DNA of 64,000 nt from Bordetella petrii (GTDB lineage Bacteria > Pseudomonadota > Gammaproteobacteria > Burkholderiales > Burkholderiaceae_B). The DNA is taken from the NCBI RefSeq assembly GCF_017356245.1, contig NZ_JAFMZZ010000001.1, forward strand, positions 3,599,601 to 3,663,600. Direction: 5' to 3'. This document shows positions 38,228 to 47,008 of this stretch, in pieces. The notes below the pieces were generated by a model. It made no database searches, was not told where the DNA came from, and saw nothing but the letters and a program-made list of their open reading frames with translations. The translations under genes and the position numbers were made by a program. The stretch's first letter is position 1, and each line of letters opens with the position of its first letter.

Positions 38228-39790
38228 TCAGTCTTCTTTGACTGGCGGCGGCGCCCAATGGCCATCGAGGGCGATGTCTTTGGGCCAGTACAGCCGCATG
38301 TTGAGCATGAAGTTGCCCTGGTGCGGCGCGGGCAGCCAGTTGGCCGCCTTGCGCGGGCCCGGGTCATCGCGCTGGATGTAGATGTCCAGCGAGCCGTCGG
38401 CGTTGTATCGCAGGGGATCGGTGCTGCGCAGCGCGTAACGGCCGATGGAGTTGGCGGCCAGGCCCTGATCGGCGTTGTACAGGATCAGGGACCACGACGC
38501 ATTGACCGGCGGCAATTGCCCCTTGTCGAAATGCAGCACGTACTCTTCGTCGCTGCGCAGCAGCTCGCCGTCGTCATCGATGGTGGTGACCGGGTACAGC
38601 GCGTCCTGCGGCGTGTTGGCGCCCAGCCCGGCATAGGCGATGGCGGCGCGGCGGGTGTAATCGGTGCCGTAGGTGCCGATGCCATGCAGCACCGTGCTCC
38701 AGCCGTTCATGGGCTTGCCCAACTGGGCAACCGCATCGGCGATGCGGCGCCCCGCCACGGGACGCGCGTCGGCCAGCGCCTGCTGCACCACCGGGTCGAG
38801 GCGGCTGTACGAAAAGGGCTGCGGGCCCGCCAGGCCGATGCGGCGCATGCGCGACAGGATCGCATTGTCGTTGGCGTGCGGCGGATTGGCGGCCAGCAGT
38901 TCCGAGAACACCGTGAAGAACGTGGCCGGGTCCATGGCGGCCACCTGCTGGCCGGGCGAGCCCTGGGCGTTCCAGGTAACCGACGAGACCGGGGGCGGCA
39001 GCATCGGGGCCGCGCCCACCGGCACGTAGCCGGGGCTGGCCGGGCTTTGCGGCCAGGTGGCCGGCTTGGCCGCGCCGCGGCGCGGCGGGGTGACCAGCGC
39101 GGGCGGCGGCGCCGCCATCGGCGAGGCAGTCATGCCGGCCTGAAACTGGTTGACGGCGCCATATTCGTTGGGCCCGCCAGTCTGGATGCGGGCGATCAGC
39201 CATCCCATGCCGGTGGGGCTGCGCACGACATCCGCGCCGATCGGCGCGGTGCCCTGCCAGTGCGGGCCGACGATGGCGAAGGTTTGCTCGCCATTGCCGG
39301 TGGTGCGGGTGCCGCGCGAGGCGAACTCGTCGGTCCACATGTCGAGCAGCGACAGCGCGTAGTAGCGGCCGCCCGAGGCGGGCACGCGCACGATCAGCGG
39401 CTGGCGCGAAACGTCGAACCAGAGGCTGGAATACAGCATGTCGGTGCTGGGCCAGGCCACGTCGGTGGCGCCGGGATCCGGAAACACCGTGCGGTGGCCG
39501 AACTGATTCATGGGCGCCTTGCCCGCCAGCGGTGTCTGCACCTGGGTCGAGGCCCGCCGCGTCGCCTCCATCAGCACCATCGGATAAGCGTAGAGGTAGG
39601 CGTCGACCGCGATGTCGCGCAATTCTTCGGCGGTAACGGCGGGGCTGGACGCGGCCGTCGGGGTTTCGGACACCAGCCGCATCGAGGGCCGCGGCTGGGC
39701 CAGGGCGGCGCAGGCAAAGCCGGCGGCCAGCGCGCCGGCCAGCAGGGCCCGGGGCCAGCGGCGTGTGAGGGGAAATGGACGGTTATGCAT
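38228..39790 (-). CDS. Exported DUF1254/DUF1214 protein
   Basis: A 520-residue exported protein with a Sec signal peptide (Arg-rich start, then LLAGALAAGFACAALAQ). The N-terminal half matches DUF1254 (ELRDIAVDAYLYAYPMVLM, NQFGHRTVFPDP, WPSTDMLYSSLWFD) and the C-terminal half DUF1214 (ending NFMLNMRLYWPKD, the family close). Function is unknown for the family. The start at 39790 has AAGGAG about 7 bases upstream. A Pro/Ala-rich insert near residues 210-250 looks unstructured. The gene is transcribed alone and ends in a terminator. Confidence 0.9.
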   Translation of the reverse strand: MHNRPFPLTRRWPRALLAGALAAGFACAALAQPRPSMRLVSETPTAASSPAVTAEELRDIAVDAYLYAYPMVLMEATRRASTQVQTPLAGKAPMNQFGHRTVFPDPGATDVAWPSTDMLYSSLWFDVSRQPLIVRVPASGGRYYALSLLDMWTDEFASRGTRTTGNGEQTFAIVGPHWQGTAPIGADVVRSPTGMGWLIARIQTGGPNEYGAVNQFQAGMTASPMAAPPPALVTPPRRGAAKPATWPQSPASPGYVPVGAAPMLPPPVSSVTWNAQGSPGQQVAAMDPATFFTVFSELLAANPPHANDNAILSRMRRIGLAGPQPFSYSRLDPVVQQALADARPVAGRRIADAVAQLGKPMNGWSTVLHGIGTYGTDYTRRAAIAYAGLGANTPQDALYPVTTIDDDGELLRSDEEYVLHFDKGQLPPVNASWSLILYNADQGLAANSIGRYALRSTDPLRYNADGSLDIYIQRDDPGPRKAANWLPAPHQGNFMLNMRLYWPKDIALDGHWAPPPVKED

Positions 39791-39987
39791 GGGGGGCTCC
39801 TTGTTCGTTGTTGGCAAACGAGCCAGCCATCCCGCCCGGAAGGGGATGGCCTTTTTCGGCATGACGCTGCTTCAGGATAGGCGCGGAAGCTGCAACAAGG
39901 TGAGATTTAAAGGTTACAGCCCGAAACCAACCGTCCATATTCCCCGCGCAATCCGTTTTTGTTCGCCGGGAGCCCGCGTAACAAGCG

Positions 39988-40764
39988 TTACTTGTGCCGG
40001 AAAGCCGGCGGGCGCTTTTCCATGAAGGCGGCCATGCCTTCTTTCTGGTCTTCGGTGCCGAACAGCGAATGGAACACGCGGCGCTCGAACAGCAGCCCTT
40101 CGTTCAGCGACGACTCGAAGGCGCGGTTGACGCATTCCTTGGCCATCATGACCGAGGGCAGCGACATCGAGGCAATGACAGTGGCGGCCTCGAGGGCTTC
40201 GTCCATCAGCTTGTCGGCCGGGACCACGCGCGATACCAGCCCGGCCCGCTCGGCTTCTTCGGCGCCCATCATGCGGGCGGTGAGGGCCAGGTCCATGGCC
40301 TTGGCCTTGCCCACCGCGCGGGGCAGGCGCTGCGTGCCGCCGGCGCCGGGAATGACGCCCAGCTTGATTTCCGGCTGGCCGAACCGGGCGGTGTCGGCGG
40401 CGATGATGATGTCGCACATCATGGCGAGCTCGCAGCCGCCGCCCAGGGCGTAGCCGGACACGGCCGCGATGACGGGCTTGCGGATGCGCTTGAGGGTTTC
40501 CCAGTTGCGGGTGATGTATTCGCTGCCATAGACGTCCATATAAGACCAATCTTTCATGGCGCCGATGTCTGCGCCGGCGGCGAACGCCTTCTCGCTGCCC
40601 GTGATGACCACCGCGCCGATGCCGTCGTCGGCTTCGAAAGCCAGCAGCGCGGCGCCCAGCTCATTCATGAGCTGGTCATTGAGCGCATTGAGCGCCTTGG
40701 GGCGGTTCAGCGTCAGCAGCCCGACGCGTCCACGGGTTTCGACCAGCACAAACGATTCGCTCAT
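39988..40764 (-). CDS. Enoyl-CoA hydratase
   Basis: A 258-residue crotonase with both catalytic Glu residues: [11 protein letters not shown] near 112 and [15 protein letters not shown] near 132, so a genuine short-chain enoyl-CoA hydratase is likely (compare the Glu-poor crotonases at 8986 and 9874). Oxyanion-hole Ala and Gly sit in [10 protein letters not shown] and GYALGGG. A palindrome GTAAC-AAGC-GTTAC at 39978-39991 overlaps its stop codon. It diverges from the M61 protease gene across only 46 bp. Confidence 0.94.
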   Translation of the reverse strand: MSESFVLVETRGRVGLLTLNRPKALNALNDQLMNELGAALLAFEADDGIGAVVITGSEKAFAAGADIGAMKDWSYMDVYGSEYITRNWETLKRIRKPVIAAVSGYALGGGCELAMMCDIIIAADTARFGQPEIKLGVIPGAGGTQRLPRAVGKAKAMDLALTARMMGAEEAERAGLVSRVVPADKLMDEALEAATVIASMSLPSVMMAKECVNRAFESSLNEGLLFERRVFHSLFGTEDQKEGMAAFMEKRPPAFRHK

Positions 40765-40810
40765 GGGGATGTCTCCTGGAAAAATAAATGTAGGTCAGTA
40801 AGATAGCGCA

Positions 40811-42574
40811 ATGGACACCCCCGTAATTTACCGCCTAGAGCCCAGCGACCCCGCCGGCCATCGCTACCGCATCACCCTGACCGTGCCGCAGCCGGACCCC
40901 GACGGCCAGCGGCTGGCATTGCCGGCCTGGATTCCCGGCAGCTACCTGATCCGCGATTTCTCGCGCCAGGTCGAGACCTTGCAGGCACGGTCGGCCGGCC
41001 GCCCGGTCGCCGTCACCAAGCTCGACAACCACACCTGGCAAGCCGCGCCCTGCGCCGGCCCGCTGCAGATCGACTACACCGTCTACGCCTGGGACCTGTC
41101 CGTGCGCGGTGCGCACCTGGACGAGGCTCACGGCTTTTTCAACGGCACCAGTGTGTTCCTGCGGGTAGAGGGCCGCGAAAACGCGCCCTGCCTGCTGGAC
41201 CTGGCCCCGCCGCGCGGCATTGCCGGCTGGAAGGTCTACACCAGCCTGCCCGAGGCGCGCGGCCACGCCGGCGCGGCCCGCCGGCACGGCTTCGGCCTGT
41301 ACCGGGCCCCCGACTACGACGCGCTGATCGACCACCCCGTGGAAATGGGCACGCCCCAGGTGGCCCGCTTTACCGCGCACGGCGCCGAGCACGAACTGGT
41401 CTTCACCGGCGTGGCGCCCCGCCTCGACCTGAGCCGCATCGCCGCCGACGCGCGCCGCATCTGCGAAGCCCAGATCGCCTTCTTCGAGCCGCGCAGCAAG
41501 CGTGCGCCCTTCCTGGACAGCAGCGACCGCTATGTATTCATGACCATGGTGGTGGGCGACGGGCACGGTGGCCTGGAACACCGCGCCAGCACCGCGCTGA
41601 TGGCGTCGCGCAAAGACCTGCCGGTGCTGGGCCAGCAAGGCCAGGGCGAGGGCTATCGCGGCTTTCTGGGGCTGGTCAGCCATGAATACTTCCATACCTG
41701 GAACGTCAAGCGCATCAAGCCGGCCGCCTTCGCGCCCTACCATCTGCAGCAGCCCGACCTGACGCGGCTGCTGTGGGTGTTCGAGGGCTTCACGTCGTAC
41801 TACGACGACCTGATGCTGCTGCGCGCGGGCGCCATCGGCCTGACCGACTACCTGCGCCTGCTGGCCAAAACGATTACCAGCGTGGCGCGTTCGCCGGGGC
41901 GCCGCAAGCAGTCGGTGGCCGAAAGCTCGTTCGATGCCTGGACCCGCTACTACAAGCAGGACGAGAACTCGCCCAACGCGCTGGTCAGCTACTACACCAA
42001 GGGCGCGCTGGTGGCGCTGGGGCTGGACCTGACCATCCGGCGCGAGTCCGGCGGCGCGCGCTCGCTGGACGATGTCATGCGGCTGCTGTGGCAGCGCTAC
42101 GGCCGCGATTTCTATCGCGGCAAGGCGCAGGGCCTGCCCGAAGACGCCCTGCCCGCGCTGGTCCGCGAAGCCACCGGCGTGGATGTGCGGCGCTTCGTGG
42201 CGCGCCACGCCTACGGCACGGCCGACGTGCCGCTGGCCGAATTGCTGGCGCCGCACGGCGTCGGCCTGCACTGGAAGCCCACGGTCAACATCCCGTCGCT
42301 GGATGTGCGCACGCGCAAACAGGGCGATGCCCTGGCGCTGGCCACGGTGCTCGAGGGCGGCGCGGCCCACAAAGGCGGCCTGTCGGCCGGCGATGTGCTG
42401 GTGGCGGTCGACGGGCTGCGCGTGGATGCGCCGGCCGGGCTGGAGCTGCTGCTGGCGCAATACCGCGCCGGCGACCGCGTGACGGTGCACGTGTTCCGCC
42501 GCGACGAACTGCGCGCCTTCACTGTGCGGCTGGCCGCGCCGGCGGCGCTGGACTGCGTGCTGTCGGTAAAGTAG
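40811..42574 (+). CDS. M61 family metallopeptidase with PDZ domain
   Basis: A 587-residue M61 (glycyl aminopeptidase-like) peptidase. It has an N-terminal beta domain (LPAWIPGSYLIRDFSRQVE), the zinc motif HEYFH near residue 291 with HTWNVKRIKP after it, and the third ligand Glu in FEGFTSYYDDLML near 322. A C-terminal PDZ domain (about 490-565, GGLSAGDVLVAVDGLRVD) follows. No signal peptide is seen, so it should be cytoplasmic. Substrates are unknown. It is followed by twin-hairpin element D. Confidence 0.92.
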   Translation: MDTPVIYRLEPSDPAGHRYRITLTVPQPDPDGQRLALPAWIPGSYLIRDFSRQVETLQARSAGRPVAVTKLDNHTWQAAPCAGPLQIDYTVYAWDLSVRGAHLDEAHGFFNGTSVFLRVEGRENAPCLLDLAPPRGIAGWKVYTSLPEARGHAGAARRHGFGLYRAPDYDALIDHPVEMGTPQVARFTAHGAEHELVFTGVAPRLDLSRIAADARRICEAQIAFFEPRSKRAPFLDSSDRYVFMTMVVGDGHGGLEHRASTALMASRKDLPVLGQQGQGEGYRGFLGLVSHEYFHTWNVKRIKPAAFAPYHLQQPDLTRLLWVFEGFTSYYDDLMLLRAGAIGLTDYLRLLAKTITSVARSPGRRKQSVAESSFDAWTRYYKQDENSPNALVSYYTKGALVALGLDLTIRRESGGARSLDDVMRLLWQRYGRDFYRGKAQGLPEDALPALVREATGVDVRRFVARHAYGTADVPLAELLAPHGVGLHWKPTVNIPSLDVRTRKQGDALALATVLEGGAAHKGGLSAGDVLVAVDGLRVDAPAGLELLLAQYRAGDRVTVHVFRRDELRAFTVRLAAPAALDCVLSVK

Positions 42575-42584
42575 CGGCCGCCCA

Positions 42585-42675
42585 GGTGTCAGGCTCCGCC
42601 AGGTGCCTGACACCGCAGTACGCCGCGGCCGTCTCAGTCCCTACGGTGTCCGATACCCTGCGGGAGTCGGACACC
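42585..42675. repeat. Twin-hairpin (BIME-like) element D
   Basis: First hairpin 42585-42614: GGTGTCAGGC and GCCTGACACC, the element A type. Second hairpin 42645-42675: GGTGTCCGAT and GTCGGACACC, the element B type with a T-G pair. So D joins the two stem types. The spacer 42615-42644 is 30 bp and ends with TACGGTGTC as a junction. TGGCAA follows. It lies between convergent genes ending at 42574 and 42705. Confidence 0.92.
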
Positions 42676-42704
42676 TGGCAACAGCCCGGGATGGTTCGCC
42701 ATCT

Positions 42705-43601
42705 TCAGCCGGCGCCGCGCTCCCAGTGGCGCTGGATGGCCTTGGCGGCCACCACGCCATCGGCCAGCGAAGTCACCACGCAGGGGTGCATGCGGTGGGC
42801 GACCTCGCCGATGCCGTAGACGCCGGACACGCTGGCCTCGGCCGTGGCGGCATCGGTGCGTATATACCCGCGCGGGTCGCGCTGCAGGCCCAGGCCGTCG
42901 GCAAACGCGGCCTGCGGCTCCCAGCCGTAGAACACCAGAATCACGTCATAGGCCTGCCCATCCACCGTGCGCGCCGCGGGATCGACCCGGTAGGGGCCGA
43001 CCCGCACGCCGTCGCGGCCGGCCCGCGACACCCATTGCTGCTGGGCGCGCACGCTGCGGGCGTACAGATGCACGCTGCGCGCGCCCCGGTTGCGCACATA
43101 GACGAAGTTTTCATAGGCGTTGTCGCCGCCGCCCAGCACGGCCACCGACAGGCCGGTGTAGTCGTGCGCCATGATGGACGAGCCCGGCCCCACGAACACG
43201 CCGGGCCAGGCGGCGTCGGCGGGGTGGTCCGGCAGGCCGCGCGCGCGCACGCCCGAGGCGATTACCAGGGCCCGCCCCCGGACAGTGGCGCCGGCCCCGC
43301 CGGCGTCCAGATCGACTTCGAAACCGCCCTCGGCGCGCCGCGCCTGCCGCGCGGCCGTGCCCAGGCGCGCCGGTACACCGGCGGCCCGCACGCTGCTGGC
43401 GATATTGGCGGCCACCTGCTGGCCGGTAACGCCGGGCAGCACGGCGATCCAATCGTCGGCGAACGGATTGTCGTTGCCCAGCCCGCCCAGGCGCGGCCCG
43501 GCCTCGACCAGCAGCGGCGCCAGGCCCAGCCGGGCCAGCCAGATGGCGCACGAGGCCCCGGCCGGGCCGCCGCCCACGATCACTGCGTCGTATTGCTGCA
43601 T
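42705..43601 (-). CDS. FAD-dependent pyridine nucleotide oxidoreductase
   Basis: A 298-residue flavoprotein of the thioredoxin-reductase-like size class. The FAD dinucleotide fold is VIVGGGPAGASCAIWLARLG near residue 7, the NAD(P) fold is VAVLGGGDNAYENFVYV near 150, and VSGVYGIGEVAHR near 263 closes the FAD site. I see no redox-active CxxC, so it is not a thioredoxin reductase; a ferredoxin/flavodoxin reductase or a partner of an unknown acceptor is more likely. ATG 43601 gives the standard N-terminus. Confidence 0.85.
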   Translation of the reverse strand: MQQYDAVIVGGGPAGASCAIWLARLGLAPLLVEAGPRLGGLGNDNPFADDWIAVLPGVTGQQVAANIASSVRAAGVPARLGTAARQARRAEGGFEVDLDAGGAGATVRGRALVIASGVRARGLPDHPADAAWPGVFVGPGSSIMAHDYTGLSVAVLGGGDNAYENFVYVRNRGARSVHLYARSVRAQQQWVSRAGRDGVRVGPYRVDPAARTVDGQAYDVILVFYGWEPQAAFADGLGLQRDPRGYIRTDAATAEASVSGVYGIGEVAHRMHPCVVTSLADGVVAAKAIQRHWERGAG

Positions 43602-43656
43602 AGTCTGTCGTATTCCGTGTGGCAATGCCGTGCGCCGCGCGGGCGCATCAGGCGGA

Positions 43657-43687
43657 TTGTAGCCAGGGGCCCCACCCGCCTTACAAT
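43657..43687 (+). promoter_or_regulatory. Putative sigma-70 promoter of folB-ttcA
   Basis: TTGTAG (43657-43662), 19-bp spacer, TACAAT (43682-43687). Spacing is one or two bases long, so strength may be modest. Confidence 0.45.
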
Positions 43688-43714
43688 TCCGGTTCTCTCT
43701 TCCAGGTATTCATC

Positions 43715-44083
43715 ATGCCTACACGCCGCATCATCCTTTCCGGACTGGCGCTGGATGCCCGCATCGGCATTCTCGAACACGAGCGCAGGGCCACCCAGCC
43801 GCTGCACATCGATGCCGAGTTCGACGTGGACATCACCCGCAGCGTCGATGACCACGACATCCACAGCGTGCTCGACTACCGGCGGCTGCGCGAGGCCATT
43901 GTCGAAGAATGCACCCAGGCGCACGTGAACCTGATCGAAACGCTGACCGAACGGGTCGCGGCCCGCCTGCTGCGCGATTTCGACGAGGTACGCGCGCTGC
44001 GGCTGCGCATCAGCAAGCCCATGGCGTTCTCGGACTGCGCCGCAGTGGGCGTGGAAATCCAGCTCAATCGCCAGGCCGGCTGA
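43715..44083 (+). CDS. folB: Dihydroneopterin aldolase
   Basis: A 122-residue folate-pathway enzyme that splits dihydroneopterin to hydroxymethyl-dihydropterin and glycolaldehyde. Active-site text is visible: [10 protein letters not shown] near residue 14 (Glu), HSVLDYRRL near 50, [11 protein letters not shown] near 73, and [10 protein letters not shown] near 97 with the catalytic Lys. It starts at ATG 43715 after TTCCAGGTATTC and is followed by ttcA after 8 bp, so the two are co-transcribed. Confidence 0.94.
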   Translation: MPTRRIILSGLALDARIGILEHERRATQPLHIDAEFDVDITRSVDDHDIHSVLDYRRLREAIVEECTQAHVNLIETLTERVAARLLRDFDEVRALRLRISKPMAFSDCAAVGVEIQLNRQAG

Positions 44084-44091
44084 CTCTGACC

Positions 44092-45066
44092 ATGCAAGAC
44101 CTTATCGACACCCCCATCGCCGCGCGCACGCCGGCCGAAGAAAAAATCCGCCACGAAGGCAACAAGCTGTCCAAGCGGCTGGCGCGCGAAACCACCCGCG
44201 CCATCGCCGACTACAACATGATCGAAGCGGGCGACCGGGTCATGGTGTGCCTGTCGGGCGGCAAGGATTCCTACGCGCTGCTGGACATCCTGCTCAGCCT
44301 GCGCAAGCGCGCGCCGTTCTCGTTCGACATCGTGGCGGTCAACCTGGACCAGAAGCAGCCCGGCTTTCCGCCCGATGTGCTGCCCGCCTACCTGACGTCG
44401 CTGGGCGTGCCTTTCCATATCGAGACGCAGGACACGTATTCGATCGTGACCCGCGTGATACCCGAAGGCAAGACCATGTGCTCGCTGTGCTCGCGGCTGC
44501 GGCGCGGCATTCTGTACCGCGTGGCGGGCGAACTGGGCGCCACCAAGATCGCCCTGGGCCACCACCGCGACGACATCCTGGCCACGTTCTTCCTGAACCT
44601 GTTCTACGGCGGCAAGGCCAAGGCCATGCCGCCCAAGCTGGTCTCGGACGACGGCCGCCACACCGTGATCCGGCCGCTGGCCTACGTGCCCGAACACGAC
44701 CTGGTGGCGTATGCCCGGTTCAAGCAGTTTCCGATCATTCCGTGCAATCTGTGCGGCTCGCAGGAAAACCTGAAGCGCCAGGAAGTGGCGCGCATGATCC
44801 GCGACTGGGACCGCCAGCACCCGGGCCGTTCCTGGAACGTATTCAATGCCCTGTCGCGCGTCGTGCCATCGCACCTGATGGACCGCGACCTGTTCGACTT
44901 CGCGGGGCTGAAGCCGTCGGGCGTGCCGGACGCCAACGGCGACACGGCGTTCGATCCGGTCGATCCGGAAGATCCGCAAGCCGAAGCGGGCGGCGCCTGT
45001 GCCGACGGCCCTGCCGGCGGCGACTCGGCCATGACGGAACAGAAAGTGGTGTTTGCCAGACTGTAG
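44092..45066 (+). CDS. ttcA: tRNA 2-thiocytidine synthetase TtcA
   Basis: A 324-residue enzyme that puts sulfur on C32 of certain tRNAs using ATP and an iron-sulfur cluster. The PP-loop is [14 protein letters not shown] near residue 54. The cluster cysteines are in [11 protein letters not shown] near 129 and [14 protein letters not shown] near 219. The C-terminal tail after LKPSGVPDA is acidic and Ala-rich, likely unstructured. It ends 32 bp before twin-hairpin element E. Confidence 0.96.
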   Translation: MQDLIDTPIAARTPAEEKIRHEGNKLSKRLARETTRAIADYNMIEAGDRVMVCLSGGKDSYALLDILLSLRKRAPFSFDIVAVNLDQKQPGFPPDVLPAYLTSLGVPFHIETQDTYSIVTRVIPEGKTMCSLCSRLRRGILYRVAGELGATKIALGHHRDDILATFFLNLFYGGKAKAMPPKLVSDDGRHTVIRPLAYVPEHDLVAYARFKQFPIIPCNLCGSQENLKRQEVARMIRDWDRQHPGRSWNVFNALSRVVPSHLMDRDLFDFAGLKPSGVPDANGDTAFDPVDPEDPQAEAGGACADGPAGGDSAMTEQKVVFARL

Positions 45067-45098
45067 GCCCGCGGCCGCCAGCTGCCTGGCCGGGGCCA

Positions 45099-45185
45099 GG
45101 TGCCTGACTCCGAAGGTGTCAGACACCGTGCTGTTGAAACAGTCGTTGCACACTTCGGTGTCTGACACCTTCGGGGTCAGACACC
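45099..45185. repeat. Twin-hairpin (BIME-like) element E, spacer inverted
   Basis: First hairpin 45099-45127: GGTGCCTGAC and GTCAGACACC (one mismatch). Second hairpin 45157-45185: GGTGTCTGAC and GTCAGACACC. The spacer 45128-45156, read on the other strand, matches the element B spacer at 22 of 29 places (shared GAAGTGTGC and TCAACAG), so E is the same element in reverse. Flanks GCCAGG on the left and CCTGGCA on the right extend the inverted ends. It lies between convergent genes ending at 45066 and 45198. Confidence 0.92.
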
Positions 45186-45197
45186 TGGCAATACCGC

Positions 45198-46169
45198 CTA
45201 CGCGTTCAGCACGCGCACTGGCTGGCCTGCCATCCAGGCTTTTACGGCCTCGAGCGCGCTGCGGTAGAACGCGGTGAAGTTCTCGGGGCTGACATAGCCC
45301 AGGTGCGGCGTCAGCACCACGTTGTCGAGCGCCCGCAGCGTGTCGGTGGGCGGCAGCGGCTCTTCGGCGTAGACATCCAGGCCGGCGCCGGCGATGCGCC
45401 CCTTGCGCAGGGCGTCCAGCAGCGCGGGCTGGTCCACCAGCCCGGCGCGCGAGGTGTTCACCAGGAAGGCCGTGGGCTTCATGGCGGCCAGCGCGGCGGC
45501 GTCCACCACATTGCGCGTACGGTCGCTGAGGATCAGGTGCACGCTGATGACATCGGCATTGGCGAACAGTTCGTGCTTGGGCACGAATTCCACGCCCGCG
45601 GCCTCGGCCCGCTCGGCCGTCAGGTTGGGGCTCCAGGCCTGCACCTGCATGCCGAAGGCCTTGCCCACCTGGGCCACCGCCGTGCCCAGCTTGCCCAACC
45701 CCAGCACGCCCAGGCACTTGCCGGCCAGCGGCTGCGGCATGCCGGTTTGCCACAGCCCGCGGCGCATGTTGGCGTCTTCGGTGACCAGGTTCTTGAACAA
45801 CGCCAGGATGTGCGCCCAGGCCAGTTCGGCCGTGGCGGTGTTGGCATCGGCGCTGCCCGGCGCTCCGCACACCACGATGCCCTGGCGCGTGCAGGCGTCC
45901 ATGTCGATGGCCAGGTTGCGCAGGCCGGTGGTGACCAGCAGGCGCAGCCTGGGCAAGGCCTCGACCAGCTGCGCCGGAAACGGCGTGCGCTCGCGCATGG
46001 CCACGATGACATCAAACGGTTGCAGGGCGCCGGCGCGCTCGCCTTCGGGCAGGTAATCGCGAAACGACTGCACCTGGACCCGCGGGCCCAGCGCGGCCCA
46101 GTCGGCGTAGCGCTCGGCCACGCCGTGGTAGTCGTCGAGCAGGGCAACCTTGATGACATCGGTGTTCAT
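45198..46169 (-). CDS. D-2-hydroxyacid dehydrogenase family protein
   Basis: A 323-residue NAD-dependent dehydrogenase of the D-isomer family. The nucleotide fold is LGVLGLGKLGTAVAQVG near residue 153. The catalytic Arg lies in NTSRAGLVDQ near 238, Glu in DVYAEEPLP near 265 and His in LTPHLGYVSPEN near 285. The substrate (a phosphoglycerate-, glycerate- or other 2-keto acid) is not fixed by sequence. It is the last gene of the apaG-mltA-ubiH-dsbC run, 13 bp after the DsbC-like gene. Confidence 0.92.
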   Translation of the reverse strand: MNTDVIKVALLDDYHGVAERYADWAALGPRVQVQSFRDYLPEGERAGALQPFDVIVAMRERTPFPAQLVEALPRLRLLVTTGLRNLAIDMDACTRQGIVVCGAPGSADANTATAELAWAHILALFKNLVTEDANMRRGLWQTGMPQPLAGKCLGVLGLGKLGTAVAQVGKAFGMQVQAWSPNLTAERAEAAGVEFVPKHELFANADVISVHLILSDRTRNVVDAAALAAMKPTAFLVNTSRAGLVDQPALLDALRKGRIAGAGLDVYAEEPLPPTDTLRALDNVVLTPHLGYVSPENFTAFYRSALEAVKAWMAGQPVRVLNA

Positions 46170-46182
46170 GAAGAGGCTCCGG

Positions 46183-46989
46183 TCATTGGCCCAGGCGGGC
46201 CTGGATCATTTCGAGCGGGGCGGCGCCATTCAGGCGGGTGCCGTCCTGGAAGAAGATCGCGGGGGTGCCGCGCACCATCAGCTTCTGGCCCAGCGCCAGC
46301 ACCTGCTGGATGGGCGCGTCGCACTCGGCGGTGGCCGGCGCCTTGCCGCGCTGCATCCAGTCTTCCCAGGCCTGGGCGGGATCTTTGGCGCACCAGACAT
46401 CGCGCGACTTGGTTTTCGAATCGGGCGCCAGGATGGGATACAGGAAGGTGTAGATGGTGAGATTGCTCTCGTTCTGCAGCGTCTTGTGCAATTGCTTGCA
46501 GTAGCCGCAGTTGGGGTCTTCGAAGATGGCCATCTTGCGCGAGCCATCGCCGCGCACCTGCTTGACGGCCAGGTCGAGCGGCAGCTGGTCGAAGGAGACC
46601 GAGCCGAGTTTTTCCTGGCGTTCGCGGGTGACGTCGCGGCGCGTCATGGCGTCGATGAGCGGGCCCTCCATGACCCAGGTGACCTTTTCATCGGTATAGA
46701 CCAGGTCGCCGCCCAGCTGGACTTCGAAAATGCCATAGGGCGTGCGGCGCACGGCGGTCACGCTGAGTTCGGTGAAGCGCTGCGCGAAGCGTTCCTTGAC
46801 GGCCTGGGCAGCCGGATCGGACACCGATTCGGTGGAATACGACTTGCCGGCCGGCGCCTTCGAGCCTGGCACCGTGGAATAGACCTGGTCTTGCCTGGCG
46901 GGCGCCTGCTGGGCCCAGGCGCCCCATGCCAGGGCAAGCCCCGCCACGCACAGCGCGCGGGCCAACAGGGCGGAAAAGCGGAAATTCAT
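46183..46989 (-). CDS. dsbC: DsbC-family thiol:disulfide interchange protein
   Basis: A 268-residue periplasmic disulfide isomerase/reductase. A Sec signal peptide (to about residue 26, ending GAWAQ) is followed by an N-terminal dimerisation domain (VKERFAQRFTELSVTAVRRTPYGIFEVQ) and a thioredoxin fold with FEDPNCGYCKQLHK near residue 158, the CGYC active site of DsbC. Later VRGTPAIFFQDGTRLNG carries the cis-Pro loop. A DsbC chaperone partner (DsbD) is not in the window. Confidence 0.93.
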   Translation of the reverse strand: MNFRFSALLARALCVAGLALAWGAWAQQAPARQDQVYSTVPGSKAPAGKSYSTESVSDPAAQAVKERFAQRFTELSVTAVRRTPYGIFEVQLGGDLVYTDEKVTWVMEGPLIDAMTRRDVTRERQEKLGSVSFDQLPLDLAVKQVRGDGSRKMAIFEDPNCGYCKQLHKTLQNESNLTIYTFLYPILAPDSKTKSRDVWCAKDPAQAWEDWMQRGKAPATAECDAPIQQVLALGQKLMVRGTPAIFFQDGTRLNGAAPLEMIQARLGQ

Positions 46990-47008
46990 CAGTGCTCCTT
47001 GGGGCGGG

